From contig JAZFYD010000167.1 of NCBI GenBank assembly GCA_036443405.1, positions 1-15,278 on the forward strand: a stretch of DNA of 15,278 nucleotides, read 5' to 3'. Source of the stretch: JAZFYD01 sp036443405 (GTDB taxonomy: Bacteria; Planctomycetota; PLA2). Positions 1-7,221 of this stretch are shown in pieces. The notes under the pieces are model-generated. The model did no database searches and had not been told where the DNA came from. It was given only the letters and a program-made list of their open reading frames with translations. Numbering within the stretch: the first letter of the stretch is position 1; every line of letters starts with the position of its first letter. Position numbers and translations under genes: made by a program.

Positions 1-269
1 AGCGCGCCGCGATTCTGGCACCCAAACGCGAGATCAGCGCGAGCGACATGCGCAAGGTGATGGGCAGCCCCGCGGCCGTCCCGACCGAGGACCCCTATCG
101 CGACGCGCGCTCCTTCGAGGAGTTCAAGGACCGCGCGGAGGAGGAGTTCATCGAGAAACGGCTGGTCGAAAACAACTGGAACGTGAAGCGAACCGCCGAA
201 CTGCTCGGGATGCAACGCTCGAACCTCTACAAGAAGATCGAAAAGTACGGCCTGAAGAAGCCGGGATAG
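1..269 (+). CDS. NtrC/NtrX-type response regulator, 3' end only
   Basis: The reading frame is open from the first bases of the window and ends at TAG 267-269, so only the last 88 or so residues are present. The C-terminal 40 residues form a Fis-type helix-turn-helix. The visible pattern is an amphipathic helix (FIEKRLVENNWNV), then RTAELLGMQRSNLYKKIEKY, which is the DNA-binding end of sigma-54-dependent activators of the NtrC family. The receiver and AAA+ domains would lie upstream, outside the window. An ATG at 48 is internal to the gene, because the frame upstream of it (RAAILAPKREISASD) reads as normal protein. The next gene, a histidine kinase, starts on the base after this stop, so the two are very likely co-transcribed as a cognate pair that controls sigma-54 promoters. 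The NtrC-versus-NtrX assignment and the target genes cannot be read from this fragment. Confidence 0.9.
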   Translation, partial: RAAILAPKREISASDMRKVMGSPAAVPTEDPYRDARSFEEFKDRAEEEFIEKRLVENNWNVKRTAELLGMQRSNLYKKIEKYGLKKPG

Positions 270-3200
270 ATGCGGCGAGATTTCCTCCTGCTCGGCCTAT
301 TGGCCGCGCTCTGTTGCGGCCTCGCGATCGGGCGATGGCGGGTTCCGGAAAACCCGGACACCGCACCGAGGCTGGAGTCTGCGCAGCGCGAGATTGAGGG
401 GCGGTTCCAAGGCTGGACCAAACGCGTCGAGGGGGCTGCCGACGGCATCGTGCGGCTGTGGCAGGAAACCGGCACGCTCGTGTCGACGCTGTTCGAACGG
501 GCACAGACGTTGGTCGACGACATGGAGGTCGACGGCGTCCTGGTGCTGGACGAAAACGACCGCGCCGTTTTGTGGGCCGGCCGCACGTTCGATGTCAGCT
601 CGCGCGAGGACTTCCTGCTCGTGCGTCAAGGCACCGTGGGAGACGTGCGTGTGCTCGACCGGCCCGCGCACCGTGTGCTGTGTTCCGCGCGGCGCGCCGG
701 GGACGGCATCGCCATCGCGTTCCTGTCGTTCGACGAGCGCTTCCCCGTCCAGCGCGATCTTGCGGAGGAGATCCGGCTGGAACACGGGTTGGCCGCGGTC
801 CGTTTTCAGTTCGGAGGAAGAAACGACCCCTCCCCCGTCGACGTCCCGGACGGCGAACCCGGCCGAAGCTTCGTGCTGCCCGGCTCGGGCGGCGGCATCG
901 GCCTCTGCAAGGTCGATCTGTTCGCGCCCGCGGGGCCGGCGCTCGCGACGGAGCAGGCGACTCTGCGCGACCGCCTCGCGCGCGCGACCTGGGTCGCGTT
1001 CGCCGCGCTTCTCGCATGGGCGCTCTGGATCTTCGCCGGGAAGCGCTTGCCGCCAAACCGCCTGTTGCGTGTTGGCCTCGGTGTGATGTTGCTCATCGGC
1101 GTTCGGTACACGTTGGCTGCGGCACGGCTCCCGGCGCTGCCGGCGTTCTCCAGCGCCGCGCCCGTCGATCTGCTGTTCGCGGGACCCGGCAATCTCTTCC
1201 TGACCGCCGCGACGCTGCTTTTCTGCATGCGCATGATCGAGAAGGCCGCGCAACACAAACGCCCACGGGTCCTCGCCACGTTGCTCGCACTTTCCGCGAT
1301 CGGCCTCGGCGTGTTTGCGCCACGGGTGTTCCTCGCCGGGCTCGGACAGGCGATCGACATCCGCCACGACGTGACGATCTTCGACCCCCTCTCCCTGTTC
1401 CCGGATTTCGCCGCCACCATCGTTCTCGCGTCGCTGTGCATGCTGATGGCTGCGTTTTTCTACGGCGCGCGCGCACTGACGCGTTTCGCGGGGGACGTGC
1501 ACCCGGTGTTGGCGCCGCTGCCCGTGCTCGCCATCGCGCTTGGCGCTCTACCGTGGCAGGGACCGACACTGGCCATCGGCGTGGTACTCGCGCACTTCGC
1601 GATGGGACGCAAACGAAGCCTGCCGGAGAGAGTCCTGGCGCTCTCGTTCTTCGCCGCGCTCACCACGTTTCCAATCCTGTTTTCCGCACGCGAAGACGCG
1701 CGTGCCGAAGAACTGGCCCGGCGCGTTCGCACGCTGGTAAAGAGCGACCGGCGCGACCTGCTCGTGCGCGCGGCCAATCGTGTGACCCATCGCACCCACG
1801 GCGTGGACCTGATGGTGGCCAACGCCATCGCGGACACCCACGCGGACAAAAAGCGACTCGCGTTCACGCTCTGGTCGGCGGCCGACTGGGACTTGTCCGA
1901 AGCGTGCGCGGTGCAGGTGTGGGATGCCGAGGGCGTGCTCCTGAGCACGTTCGACTTCGACAGTCCGCCGCAGGACCTTCTGCCGATGGGTGTTCCTACC
2001 CCGGACGAACTCGGGCTGCGCACGTTGGAAGGGCCGCCCGCGTCGGACGGGCTGCGCTACTTCGCCTACGACATTCCGTTGCGTTTGCCGCTGGAGGAGA
2101 CGACCGTCGGGTTCGCGCGCTTTTCCGTGCCGGATCGCTGGCAGGCGCTTTTGAGAGGTTTGCGCCCGTCGATCTTCATCGAGCCGCTGGACAAGGTGCT
2201 CGGCGCGAACGCGCCACCCGCGCTCCTGGCGCATCTCTCCAAAAAAGGCACCGCGAAACGCACGAGCGACCGCACCACGACGTCGCTGGAGCGCGTGGAC
2301 AAAGACGCCCTCGATGACGCGAAGAAACACGGATTCGCGATCACGCGGACGACATATCGCGGCCAGGACGCCCGGTTGGTGCTCGCCGAGATGGAGGACG
2401 GGTTCGCGGCCGTGTTGTTCACGGGCAGCCTGTTGCGCCGCGGGTCGCTCGCGTTCGCGAAGGTTCTGCTCGTCGGCACCGCGGCCGGGATGCTCGCGCT
2501 GCTCTGTCTGTTCCTGATCGGGCAAGTCCGGTTCACGTTCCTGTTCCGCCACCGCGTCGCACTGGTGTTGATCCTCCTGTCCGTGCCGCCGGTGGTCTTG
2601 CTGGCGGTCTACAACCGAACGATTGCGCGGCAGCGCCACGAGAAGCAGATCGACGACCAGCTACAGTCGCGCCTCGATCTCGCGCAGACGCTGCTGCGCA
2701 AGCCGGGCGCTCGCGCCGACCGCGAGTGGTGCGGCGCGTTCGCGAGCGACCATCGCGCCGATCTCAACATCTATCGCGGCGCCGAACTGATCGCGACGAG
2801 CCGTCCGGGTGTGTGGGACACCGGTCTCCTGACCCGGCGCATGGATGCGGCCGCGTACGTGTCTCTCGCCGTGGAACGGCGCGGCGACTACACCGGCAGC
2901 GAGTTTTTCGGCGGACCCGGCGGGTTGCGAGCGGCGTACCGCACCGTCGAGGGGCCGTGGGGACCGGAGCCACTCACGCTCGCCGCGCCCGCGCTCGAAA
3001 ACCGGCGCGAGTTGGAACGCGTCGCGGCGGCGGACAACGCGATCCTGTTGGGCGCGTATCTGCTCACGGCGGTGCTCATGCTGTTCGCCGCGCTGTTCCT
3101 CGCGCGCTCGCTGACGTCGCCCGTGCAGGAGCTGCACGACGCGACCCGGCGAGTGGCTGCGGGAGATCTCGACGCGTCCTTGCCCGAGGGGCGCGGCGAC

Positions 3201-3947
3201 GAGTTCGGCGAGTTGGTGAGCGCGTTCAACCGCATGACGCGCGAGCTGAAGGACGCACAGGACTTGCGAGTGCGCGCGGAGAAGGAAGCCGCGTGGCGCG
3301 AGATGGCCAAGCAGGTCGCGCACGAGATCAAGAATCCGCTGACACCGATGAAACTGACCATCCAGAACCTGCTCGCGGCACACGCTCAAGACGACGAGAC
3401 GTTCCGCGAACAGTTCGAGGCGGGCACCAAGAACATCCTCGAACAGATCGAAGCGTTGCGCCGCATCGCGGGAGAGTTCTCGGCCTACGCGCGCTTCCCG
3501 GTGCGCGATCCGGAGCCGCTGGATCTCGAGAAACTGACCGCGGACGTCGCGGGTTTCTTCGCCGGCGCTGGGGCGCAGATCGAGACGACCTGCATAACGC
3601 CGCCCCCCTACGTGCGCGCCGACCGCGACGAGTTGCGCCGCGCGTTGATCAACCTCGTGACGAACTCGCGACAGGCCGAAGCGTCGCTGGTAACGCTTGC
3701 CGTCACCCGACAAAACGGAAACGCCGTCATCACAGTCGAGGACGACGGCAGCGGCATCCCGGCGGACGCGCAGAAACACATCTTCGAGCCGTCGTTCACG
3801 ACCAAGAGCGCCGGCACGGGATTGGGTCTACCGATCGTGAAACGGTTGGTCGACGACCTGGGCGGAGAGATCGAGATCACGAGCGAAGCAGGCAAGGGCA
3901 CGCGCGTGGTGATCGTGTTGTTGGAAGCGCCGAGTTCCAAACGCTAG
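270..3947 (+). CDS. Large NtrY-like membrane sensor histidine kinase (1225 aa)
   Basis: This is an inner-membrane sensor kinase that would autophosphorylate on His and pass the phosphate to the upstream NtrC-type regulator. The C-terminal end is canonical. It has a last membrane helix (about 924-946), a HAMP linker (about 946-998), and an H box with phospho-acceptor H1018 in VAHEIKNPLTP. The ATPase has an N box (N1128/N1132 in NLVTNSRQ), a G1 box DDGSGIP (1158-1164), FEPSFTTK, and a G2 box GTGLGLPIV from 1182. No PAS domain fits between HAMP and the H box. The N-terminal part is unusual: a signal-anchor helix (about 5-22), a soluble region of about 220 residues, a block of roughly seven or eight hydrophobic helices (about 240-472), a second soluble region (about 475-725), two helices (about 728-752 and 763-781), and a third soluble region (about 785-920). 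Ordinary NtrY proteins are far shorter. The ATG abuts the previous stop with no clear Shine-Dalgarno, which points to translational coupling. The signal sensed is unknown. Confidence 0.95.
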   Translation: MRRDFLLLGLLAALCCGLAIGRWRVPENPDTAPRLESAQREIEGRFQGWTKRVEGAADGIVRLWQETGTLVSTLFERAQTLVDDMEVDGVLVLDENDRAVLWAGRTFDVSSREDFLLVRQGTVGDVRVLDRPAHRVLCSARRAGDGIAIAFLSFDERFPVQRDLAEEIRLEHGLAAVRFQFGGRNDPSPVDVPDGEPGRSFVLPGSGGGIGLCKVDLFAPAGPALATEQATLRDRLARATWVAFAALLAWALWIFAGKRLPPNRLLRVGLGVMLLIGVRYTLAAARLPALPAFSSAAPVDLLFAGPGNLFLTAATLLFCMRMIEKAAQHKRPRVLATLLALSAIGLGVFAPRVFLAGLGQAIDIRHDVTIFDPLSLFPDFAATIVLASLCMLMAAFFYGARALTRFAGDVHPVLAPLPVLAIALGALPWQGPTLAIGVVLAHFAMGRKRSLPERVLALSFFAALTTFPILFSAREDARAEELARRVRTLVKSDRRDLLVRAANRVTHRTHGVDLMVANAIADTHADKKRLAFTLWSAADWDLSEACAVQVWDAEGVLLSTFDFDSPPQDLLPMGVPTPDELGLRTLEGPPASDGLRYFAYDIPLRLPLEETTVGFARFSVPDRWQALLRGLRPSIFIEPLDKVLGANAPPALLAHLSKKGTAKRTSDRTTTSLERVDKDALDDAKKHGFAITRTTYRGQDARLVLAEMEDGFAAVLFTGSLLRRGSLAFAKVLLVGTAAGMLALLCLFLIGQVRFTFLFRHRVALVLILLSVPPVVLLAVYNRTIARQRHEKQIDDQLQSRLDLAQTLLRKPGARADREWCGAFASDHRADLNIYRGAELIATSRPGVWDTGLLTRRMDAAAYVSLAVERRGDYTGSEFFGGPGGLRAAYRTVEGPWGPEPLTLAAPALENRRELERVAAADNAILLGAYLLTAVLMLFAALFLARSLTSPVQELHDATRRVAAGDLDASLPEGRGDEFGELVSAFNRMTRELKDAQDLRVRAEKEAAWREMAKQVAHEIKNPLTPMKLTIQNLLAAHAQDDETFREQFEAGTKNILEQIEALRRIAGEFSAYARFPVRDPEPLDLEKLTADVAGFFAGAGAQIETTCITPPPYVRADRDELRRALINLVTNSRQAEASLVTLAVTRQNGNAVITVEDDGSGIPADAQKHIFEPSFTTKSAGTGLGLPIVKRLVDDLGGEIEITSEAGKGTRVVIVLLEAPSSKR
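3944..3947. other. CTAG palindrome carrying two opposing stop codons
   Basis: The kinase gene stop (TAG, 3945-3947, plus strand) and the secreted-protein gene stop (TAG, 3946-3944, minus strand) share the self-complementary tetranucleotide CTAG. The convergent genes overlap by 4 bases, leaving no space for an intergenic terminator. Confidence 0.9.
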
Positions 3948-5179
3948 CGCGGCCGCTGCTCGGTCAGCGAATCCAAAAAGGCTCGGTACTCGGCGTCCTT
4001 CGGGTCGGCGCCTTCGTACTCATCGACCATCAAAGTGAAGTGGTAGACACCGCCTAACCCGTTCCACTCGTATTGGAGCAAGTGCCGGCGCCGCCCGTAG
4101 CGGTCGATCCCTTTGCCCTCCCAGATGGCCGCCTTGCGAAACTCCTTGTTGACCTTGCCGTTGCGAAGCTTGGCCTTGATTCCGGTACGGCTGACACGCG
4201 CGGCCCACAACACCGCTCGCTGCTTGGGACTGGGGTCGCGCTTTCTTCCACCAGGTGCTGGGTCAGTGGAATGAAACGCAAAGACCTTCATGAACCGGAT
4301 GGCCCGGCCGCTTCGATCCAGCTGCGCCACGTCGATGCCGCTCTTGGAAACCACCCACCGTCCACCCGCTGGTACGGAGTACGAAAGGCTCCGGAGGGTA
4401 CGCCGGTCCATCACGAACTCGGGGCGGATCCGGATTCTCTTCTCGCGGAGACACCACGCGACCACATCGTTGTAGAGCGCGACGTGCGCTTCCTTCGCAG
4501 TCGAGTCCGTGCGCGCCAAGAGACGCAATTTCTTAAGCTTTTTCGGCAGATCCTTGGCCGACTTCTTCGCCAGGCGACGGTCGGCACCGGCGATCTCGTG
4601 CTGCCATGCAACGAAACGTACCGCCCAGAACTCGGGACTGGACTCATCGGTTCCCGAGAGTTCCATGGTCTGCTCAGCCAACTCTTTCCCCAGCGCGCCG
4701 GGTTGCGTCCCGAGCTCCCCGAGCAAACCGACCGCATGCATGCGCGCCACCGGGTCCTTGCCCTCCGCGACGTCGGCCAACTCCGTCACCGCCGCGTGCC
4801 AGGTCTTGAGACCGTCTTCTCCGATCTGCGTTTGGTAACGCGCTGCGAACAACTCGCACTGAGCGCGCGCAACGTAGTTGGGAGTCTTTTGCTCGGCTGC
4901 AAGCCGGCCGATCTCGCGGATCTTCTCAACGAACGGTCCGTAGACTTTCTTCTTGTCGCCGCGAGCCTTCTCGAGGTGCTCCCACGTCGCGCCGATCAGG
5001 TCACCGAGCCACTCCGGACGCCTTGCATAACCCAGTTTGGTCAACTCGACGACCCGGACGGCGGCGGCGACATCTCCTTTGTGCAGCGCGTCCAAGACCC
5101 TCGCGTGCCGCGACGGCGGCTCGGCCCAAACCAACGACGCCGCCAGAACCAGCGACGCCCATCCCACCATCAACCTCAT
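3944..5179 (-). CDS. Secreted protein of unknown function (411 aa)
   Basis: I do not recognise a family. The chosen ATG (5177-5179) begins a good signal peptide: MRLM, a hydrophobic core (VGWASLVLAASLV), and a probable signal-peptidase site after A19 (VWA before EPP). The frame stays open 29 codons further upstream, but that extension looks like non-coding sequence and would bury the signal peptide. After the signal comes a helix-rich region (about 25-230) with regularly spaced Ala/Leu helices that could be TPR- or HEAT-like. A C-terminal region (about 255-411) is rich in Arg, Lys, Trp and Tyr and is probably beta-strand rich, with YSVPAGGRWVV, AAIWEGKGIDRYGRRRHLLQYEW and GGVYHFTLMVDEYEG-like stretches. 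It is the last gene of the minus-strand group, 35 bases after the DUF1844 gene. A TAGCGT motif lies 7 bases before the ATG, so it may also have its own promoter. Its stop codon shares a CTAG with the kinase stop on the other strand. It is likely periplasmic, and its function is not inferable. Confidence 0.82.
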   Translation of the reverse strand: MRLMVGWASLVLAASLVWAEPPSRHARVLDALHKGDVAAAVRVVELTKLGYARRPEWLGDLIGATWEHLEKARGDKKKVYGPFVEKIREIGRLAAEQKTPNYVARAQCELFAARYQTQIGEDGLKTWHAAVTELADVAEGKDPVARMHAVGLLGELGTQPGALGKELAEQTMELSGTDESSPEFWAVRFVAWQHEIAGADRRLAKKSAKDLPKKLKKLRLLARTDSTAKEAHVALYNDVVAWCLREKRIRIRPEFVMDRRTLRSLSYSVPAGGRWVVSKSGIDVAQLDRSGRAIRFMKVFAFHSTDPAPGGRKRDPSPKQRAVLWAARVSRTGIKAKLRNGKVNKEFRKAAIWEGKGIDRYGRRRHLLQYEWNGLGGVYHFTLMVDEYEGADPKDAEYRAFLDSLTEQRPR

Positions 5180-5186
5180 GGCCGCA

Positions 5187-5192
5187 ACGCTA
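5187..5192 (-). promoter_or_regulatory. Candidate -10 element before the secreted-protein gene (TAGCGT)
   Basis: TAGCGT on the minus strand lies 7 bases before the ATG at 5179, inside the 35-base gap after the DUF1844 gene. There is no Shine-Dalgarno between them. This suggests an additional, possibly leaderless, start for the last gene of the group. Confidence 0.35.
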
Positions 5193-5214
5193 TCACAGCG
5201 GCCACCAGTGCGGG

Positions 5215-5481
5215 CTACTTCTTCGCGCTCTTGTCGATGAACAGCATGCGCAACTGATAGAGGCAATCGTCGGTGTACTTCGATTCCTCTTCCGTCGCGT
5301 TCGCGGCGGTCTTTTCCTTCAGCACTTGCACGAGATCGATGTTGAACTTCGCGCGGCCCAGGTCGATCTCGGTTTGGTTCGTGGCCGGGTTCGCGATTTG
5401 GCCCAGAGCGACCGCGGCTTGCGTGGCGAACGTGGACACGATGACCCGCAGCGACGGATCGGGGGGGACGGGTTGGTTCAT
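5215..5481 (-). CDS. DUF1844 family protein (88 aa)
   Basis: This is a small cytoplasmic protein whose layout matches DUF1844. An N-terminal helix (FATQAAVALGQI) is followed by NPATNQTEIDLGRAKFNIDL, then VLKEKTAANATEEE and a final helix ending LYQLRMLFID. DUF1844 proteins are about 80-120 residues long and are found in Planctomycetota, Acidobacteriota and deltaproteobacterial lineages. Their function is unknown. I chose the ATG at 5479-5481 (MNQPVPP) rather than an in-frame start nine codons upstream, because an AGAGGA Shine-Dalgarno stands about 8 bases before it and because it forms a 4-base ATGA overlap with the stop of the upstream phosphatase gene. That overlap is a classic translational-coupling arrangement. 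This gene has one of the few clear Shine-Dalgarno sequences in the window. Confidence 0.9.
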   Translation of the reverse strand: MNQPVPPDPSLRVIVSTFATQAAVALGQIANPATNQTEIDLGRAKFNIDLVQVLKEKTAANATEEESKYTDDCLYQLRMLFIDKSAKK

Positions 5482-6113
5482 GTTGTGGTTCCTCTGGCTG
5501 CGGCCCATTCGCTCGCGTGCATCAGGTGGGTCAGGGCCATCACTTCGGAAGCGCCGCGCCGTTTCAGCGCGAGGCGCAAACAGCTCCCGGGGCGGAGGCC
5601 CAAAAAGTAGTCGGAAGAAAGGTCGAGCAGGTGCGCGAGGATCGCCTTGAACACGCCGCCGTGGGTGACGAGCAGCACGCGCGCGTCATTGGGGAACGCG
5701 TCGAGACCGGCCGCGACTCGCGCGAACATCGACTCCTGCGATTCGCCGCCGAACTCCGCGAAACCGCGCCATGTGTTCGCGGGGCGCGCCGCGAGCTTGG
5801 GATGCGCGGCCTCGATCTCTTTCCAGCTCAAGCCGGTGAGCGATCCGGGATCGATTTCGGTGAACGCGGGATCTTGCGTGGCGGCCGGAAGCCCCAGCGA
5901 CACCTGCAGGATTTCGGCGGTCTCCATGCAGCGCCGAAGCGGGCTCGTGATGAGCCGCTCTGCTTGCCAACCGTGCGAGCGGATGAGCCGCGCCGCGGCC
6001 GCGGCCTCTTCGCGCCCAATCTCCGTCAGTGGATGCGCCAACATCCCCTGCGTGAACAACCCCGCGGCGTTTTGCGCCGTCTCGCCGTGGCGCACGACGA
6101 TCAGCTCACGCAC
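5478..6113 (-). CDS. Histidine phosphatase superfamily protein (phosphoglycerate-mutase-like, 211 aa)
   Basis: This is a cytoplasmic enzyme of the branch-1 histidine phosphatase family, which works through a phospho-histidine intermediate. The N-terminal strand carries the RHGE signature (R8, H9, G10, E11), and H9 is the expected nucleophile. Other active-site residues are visible: R60 in TSPLRR, E86 in FTEIDPG (the usual proton-donor position), and the second catalytic histidine H151 in LLVTHGG. The length of 211 aa is typical of CobC/GpmB-like phosphatases. The substrate cannot be told: alpha-ribazole phosphate, phosphoglycerate, sugar phosphates and nucleotides are all possible, and no cobalamin genes are nearby. 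The start is GTG (6111-6113). It overlaps the end of the upstream gene by 8 bases, and its stop overlaps the DUF1844 start by 4, so the three are almost certainly one transcript. Confidence 0.93.
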   Translation of the reverse strand: MRELIVVRHGETAQNAAGLFTQGMLAHPLTEIGREEAAAAARLIRSHGWQAERLITSPLRRCMETAEILQVSLGLPAATQDPAFTEIDPGSLTGLSWKEIEAAHPKLAARPANTWRGFAEFGGESQESMFARVAAGLDAFPNDARVLLVTHGGVFKAILAHLLDLSSDYFLGLRPGSCLRLALKRRGASEVMALTHLMHASEWAAARGTTT

Positions 6114-6714
6114 GGAACACCCCGCGCGCGCAACGCACGGCTTCGTCGAGTTCCTCTTTCGAGCATCCGGGCGCGCACTGAATCACCGCGGGCGCCGCCG
6201 CCGGGAGAGCATCGCGCAACCCGACGAGGTCCTTGGTCTCGAGCGGATGAAACGACGCGCCACAGAGATACCGTGCCCCCGCGTGCAGGAACTCGTCGGT
6301 CGCCCGCGCGGGTTCGTGCCAGTACCCGACATCGCGCAATGACTGCACGATCCACTCCAACTCGTTCGGCGCGGGATGACGGCCCGCCTCGGTCGCCGCG
6401 CGCAACGCGATGCGCAGACGCCGGCCTCCGCGCGCCGTGTGCAGCCTCCGGCAAAGACTCTCGACGGACGCCTCGCGATCCTCGCCCGCAACGCCACCGT
6501 CCGTGACCCAAGTCACGTCGTCCAACGTCGGCGGCTCGTCGGCGAACACCGCAACGATCCGGCACTTCTTCGCCACCCGCGCGAGCGCGCTCCGCTCGGC
6601 CGCCTTCGGCGCGCGGTGCAACACGATGTGCCGGATGTCGTACGGCCGCAACGACTCCACCGCGTCCGCCAGGGACGCGTCCGGATCGCAGGCGTAGGTC
6701 GAGATCGCAAGCAC
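6106..6714 (-). CDS. Small TIM-barrel-like protein, possibly a reduced sugar phosphate isomerase/epimerase relative (202 aa)
   Basis: The protein is predicted to be soluble with alternating strands and helices: LAIST, IRHIVLHR, CRIVAVFAD, RLRIALRAAT, ARYLCGASFH and AVIQCAPG. This recalls the xylose-isomerase-like (AP endonuclease 2) TIM barrel. The stretch VGYWHEPARATDEFLHAG (129-146), followed by a FHPLETKDLVG segment (155-165), resembles the family's GYWHDxxHA and HxHD region. The expected metal-binding residues look changed: E134 replaces Asp and R137 replaces His. At 202 residues it is also shorter than usual family members (about 250-290). It may therefore be non-catalytic or have another role. 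The start is GTG (6712-6714), with a TAACCT motif 6 bases upstream and no Shine-Dalgarno. It is the first gene of the minus-strand group and overlaps the phosphatase gene by 8 bases. That it is a gene is fairly sure; the family assignment is tentative. Confidence 0.78.
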   Translation of the reverse strand: MLAISTYACDPDASLADAVESLRPYDIRHIVLHRAPKAAERSALARVAKKCRIVAVFADEPPTLDDVTWVTDGGVAGEDREASVESLCRRLHTARGGRRLRIALRAATEAGRHPAPNELEWIVQSLRDVGYWHEPARATDEFLHAGARYLCGASFHPLETKDLVGLRDALPAAAPAVIQCAPGCSKEELDEAVRCARGVFRA

Positions 6715-6720
6715 GCCGAG

Positions 6721-6726
6721 AGGTTA
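6721..6726 (-). promoter_or_regulatory. Candidate -10 element of a leaderless transcript (TAACCT)
   Basis: TAACCT on the minus strand lies 6 bases before the GTG at 6714. No Shine-Dalgarno is present. With a start point about 6-7 bases downstream, the mRNA would begin at or near the start codon. No good -35 is visible. Confidence 0.4.
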
Positions 6727-6785
6727 GCAGGGGCACCGAAATGCACGAATTCCCGCAAGTAAGTCCCGTAGGAATCCCCATGTAT

Positions 6786-6817
6786 CTGCGCAGCAACTTC
6801 GTCCGCAACCTGCGCAG
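6786..6817. promoter_or_regulatory. Two identical self-complementary 8-mers (CTGCGCAG), possible operator pair or hairpin
   Basis: CTGCGCAG occurs at 6786-6793 and again at 6810-6817, 24 bases apart start to start. It sits in the roughly 130-base divergent region between the minus-strand group (start 6714) and the small membrane protein gene (start 6847). Each copy is its own reverse complement, so the pair could be two protein-binding sites on roughly the same DNA face or an 8-bp stem with a 16-base loop. No regulator can be named. Confidence 0.3.
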
Positions 6818-6846
6818 ACTGAGTCGCACCTTGGCGCCGTTTCCCA

Positions 6847-7143
6847 GTGGCCGCTTCCGTCTACGCCGCCCGAACCGTCGCGCCAAAAGGTCCGTCGCGT
6901 TACGCGCGCCCGGCAGAGACCATCGCCGACTTCGCGTTCTGGATCGTCGTCGTTTACGCCGGATGGGTCTGGTGGAATCACGCCGTGTGGCACACCTATG
7001 GCGGCAGCCCCGCGTTCTGGGTCGGCGTTGGGGTGTTGATCGGCGCTCGAATCATTTTCGCCGCGTTCGCGCCGCGCAGAAAGAAGCGCCGGCGGAGACG
7101 ACGGATTCTCCCCGGGCGAAAAGCTCGCAGCGCGCGCCGGTAG
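6847..7143 (+). CDS. Small two-helix membrane protein with a strongly basic tail (98 aa)
   Basis: I do not recognise a family. The protein has a 26-residue N-terminus, a first membrane helix (about 27-47, with many Trp: YAGWVWWNHAVWH), a short loop YGGSP, a second helix (about 56-75, AFWVGVGVLIGARIIFAAF), and a C-terminal tail (77-98). The tail has 15 Arg or Lys among 22 residues, including a run of ten. By the positive-inside rule both ends would face the cytoplasm. The codons of the membrane part are G/C-ending like those of the neighbours, and the two helices argue for a real gene. The start is GTG at 6847, the only start after an in-frame TGA at 6820. No Shine-Dalgarno is visible. It is 78 bases ahead of the next gene. 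The basic tail could bind nucleic acid, anionic lipid or a protein partner, but this is inference. Confidence 0.65.
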   Translation: MAASVYAARTVAPKGPSRYARPAETIADFAFWIVVVYAGWVWWNHAVWHTYGGSPAFWVGVGVLIGARIIFAAFAPRRKKRRRRRRILPGRKARSARR

Positions 7144-7209
7144 CCTCGCGCACTCCTTCTCTGCGGCTGGCCGCTCGGACGGGAATCACGTCACCGCCGA
7201 AAACCCGGT

Positions 7210-7215
7210 TAGCCT
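7210..7215 (+). promoter_or_regulatory. Candidate -10 element of a leaderless transcript (TAGCCT)
   Basis: TAGCCT lies 6 bases before the ATG at 7222. No Shine-Dalgarno or convincing -35 is visible. The mRNA would start at or next to the ATG. Confidence 0.35.
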
Positions 7216-7221
7216 ATCGCG

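Noticed and set aside
458..2317. Open frame of 619 codons on the plus strand inside the kinase gene
   Set aside because: It is the second-frame shadow of the kinase coding region, with a product dominated by Arg, Ala, Gly and Pro.
2726..4057. Open frame of 443 codons on the plus strand overlapping the kinase C-terminus
   Set aside because: The kinase frame carries all HAMP, HisKA and ATPase motifs. This frame is arginine-rich with no domain.
4073..5257. Open frame of 394 codons on the plus strand
   Set aside because: It is antisense to the secreted-protein gene, which has a proper signal peptide and start. The plus-strand product has no recognisable features.
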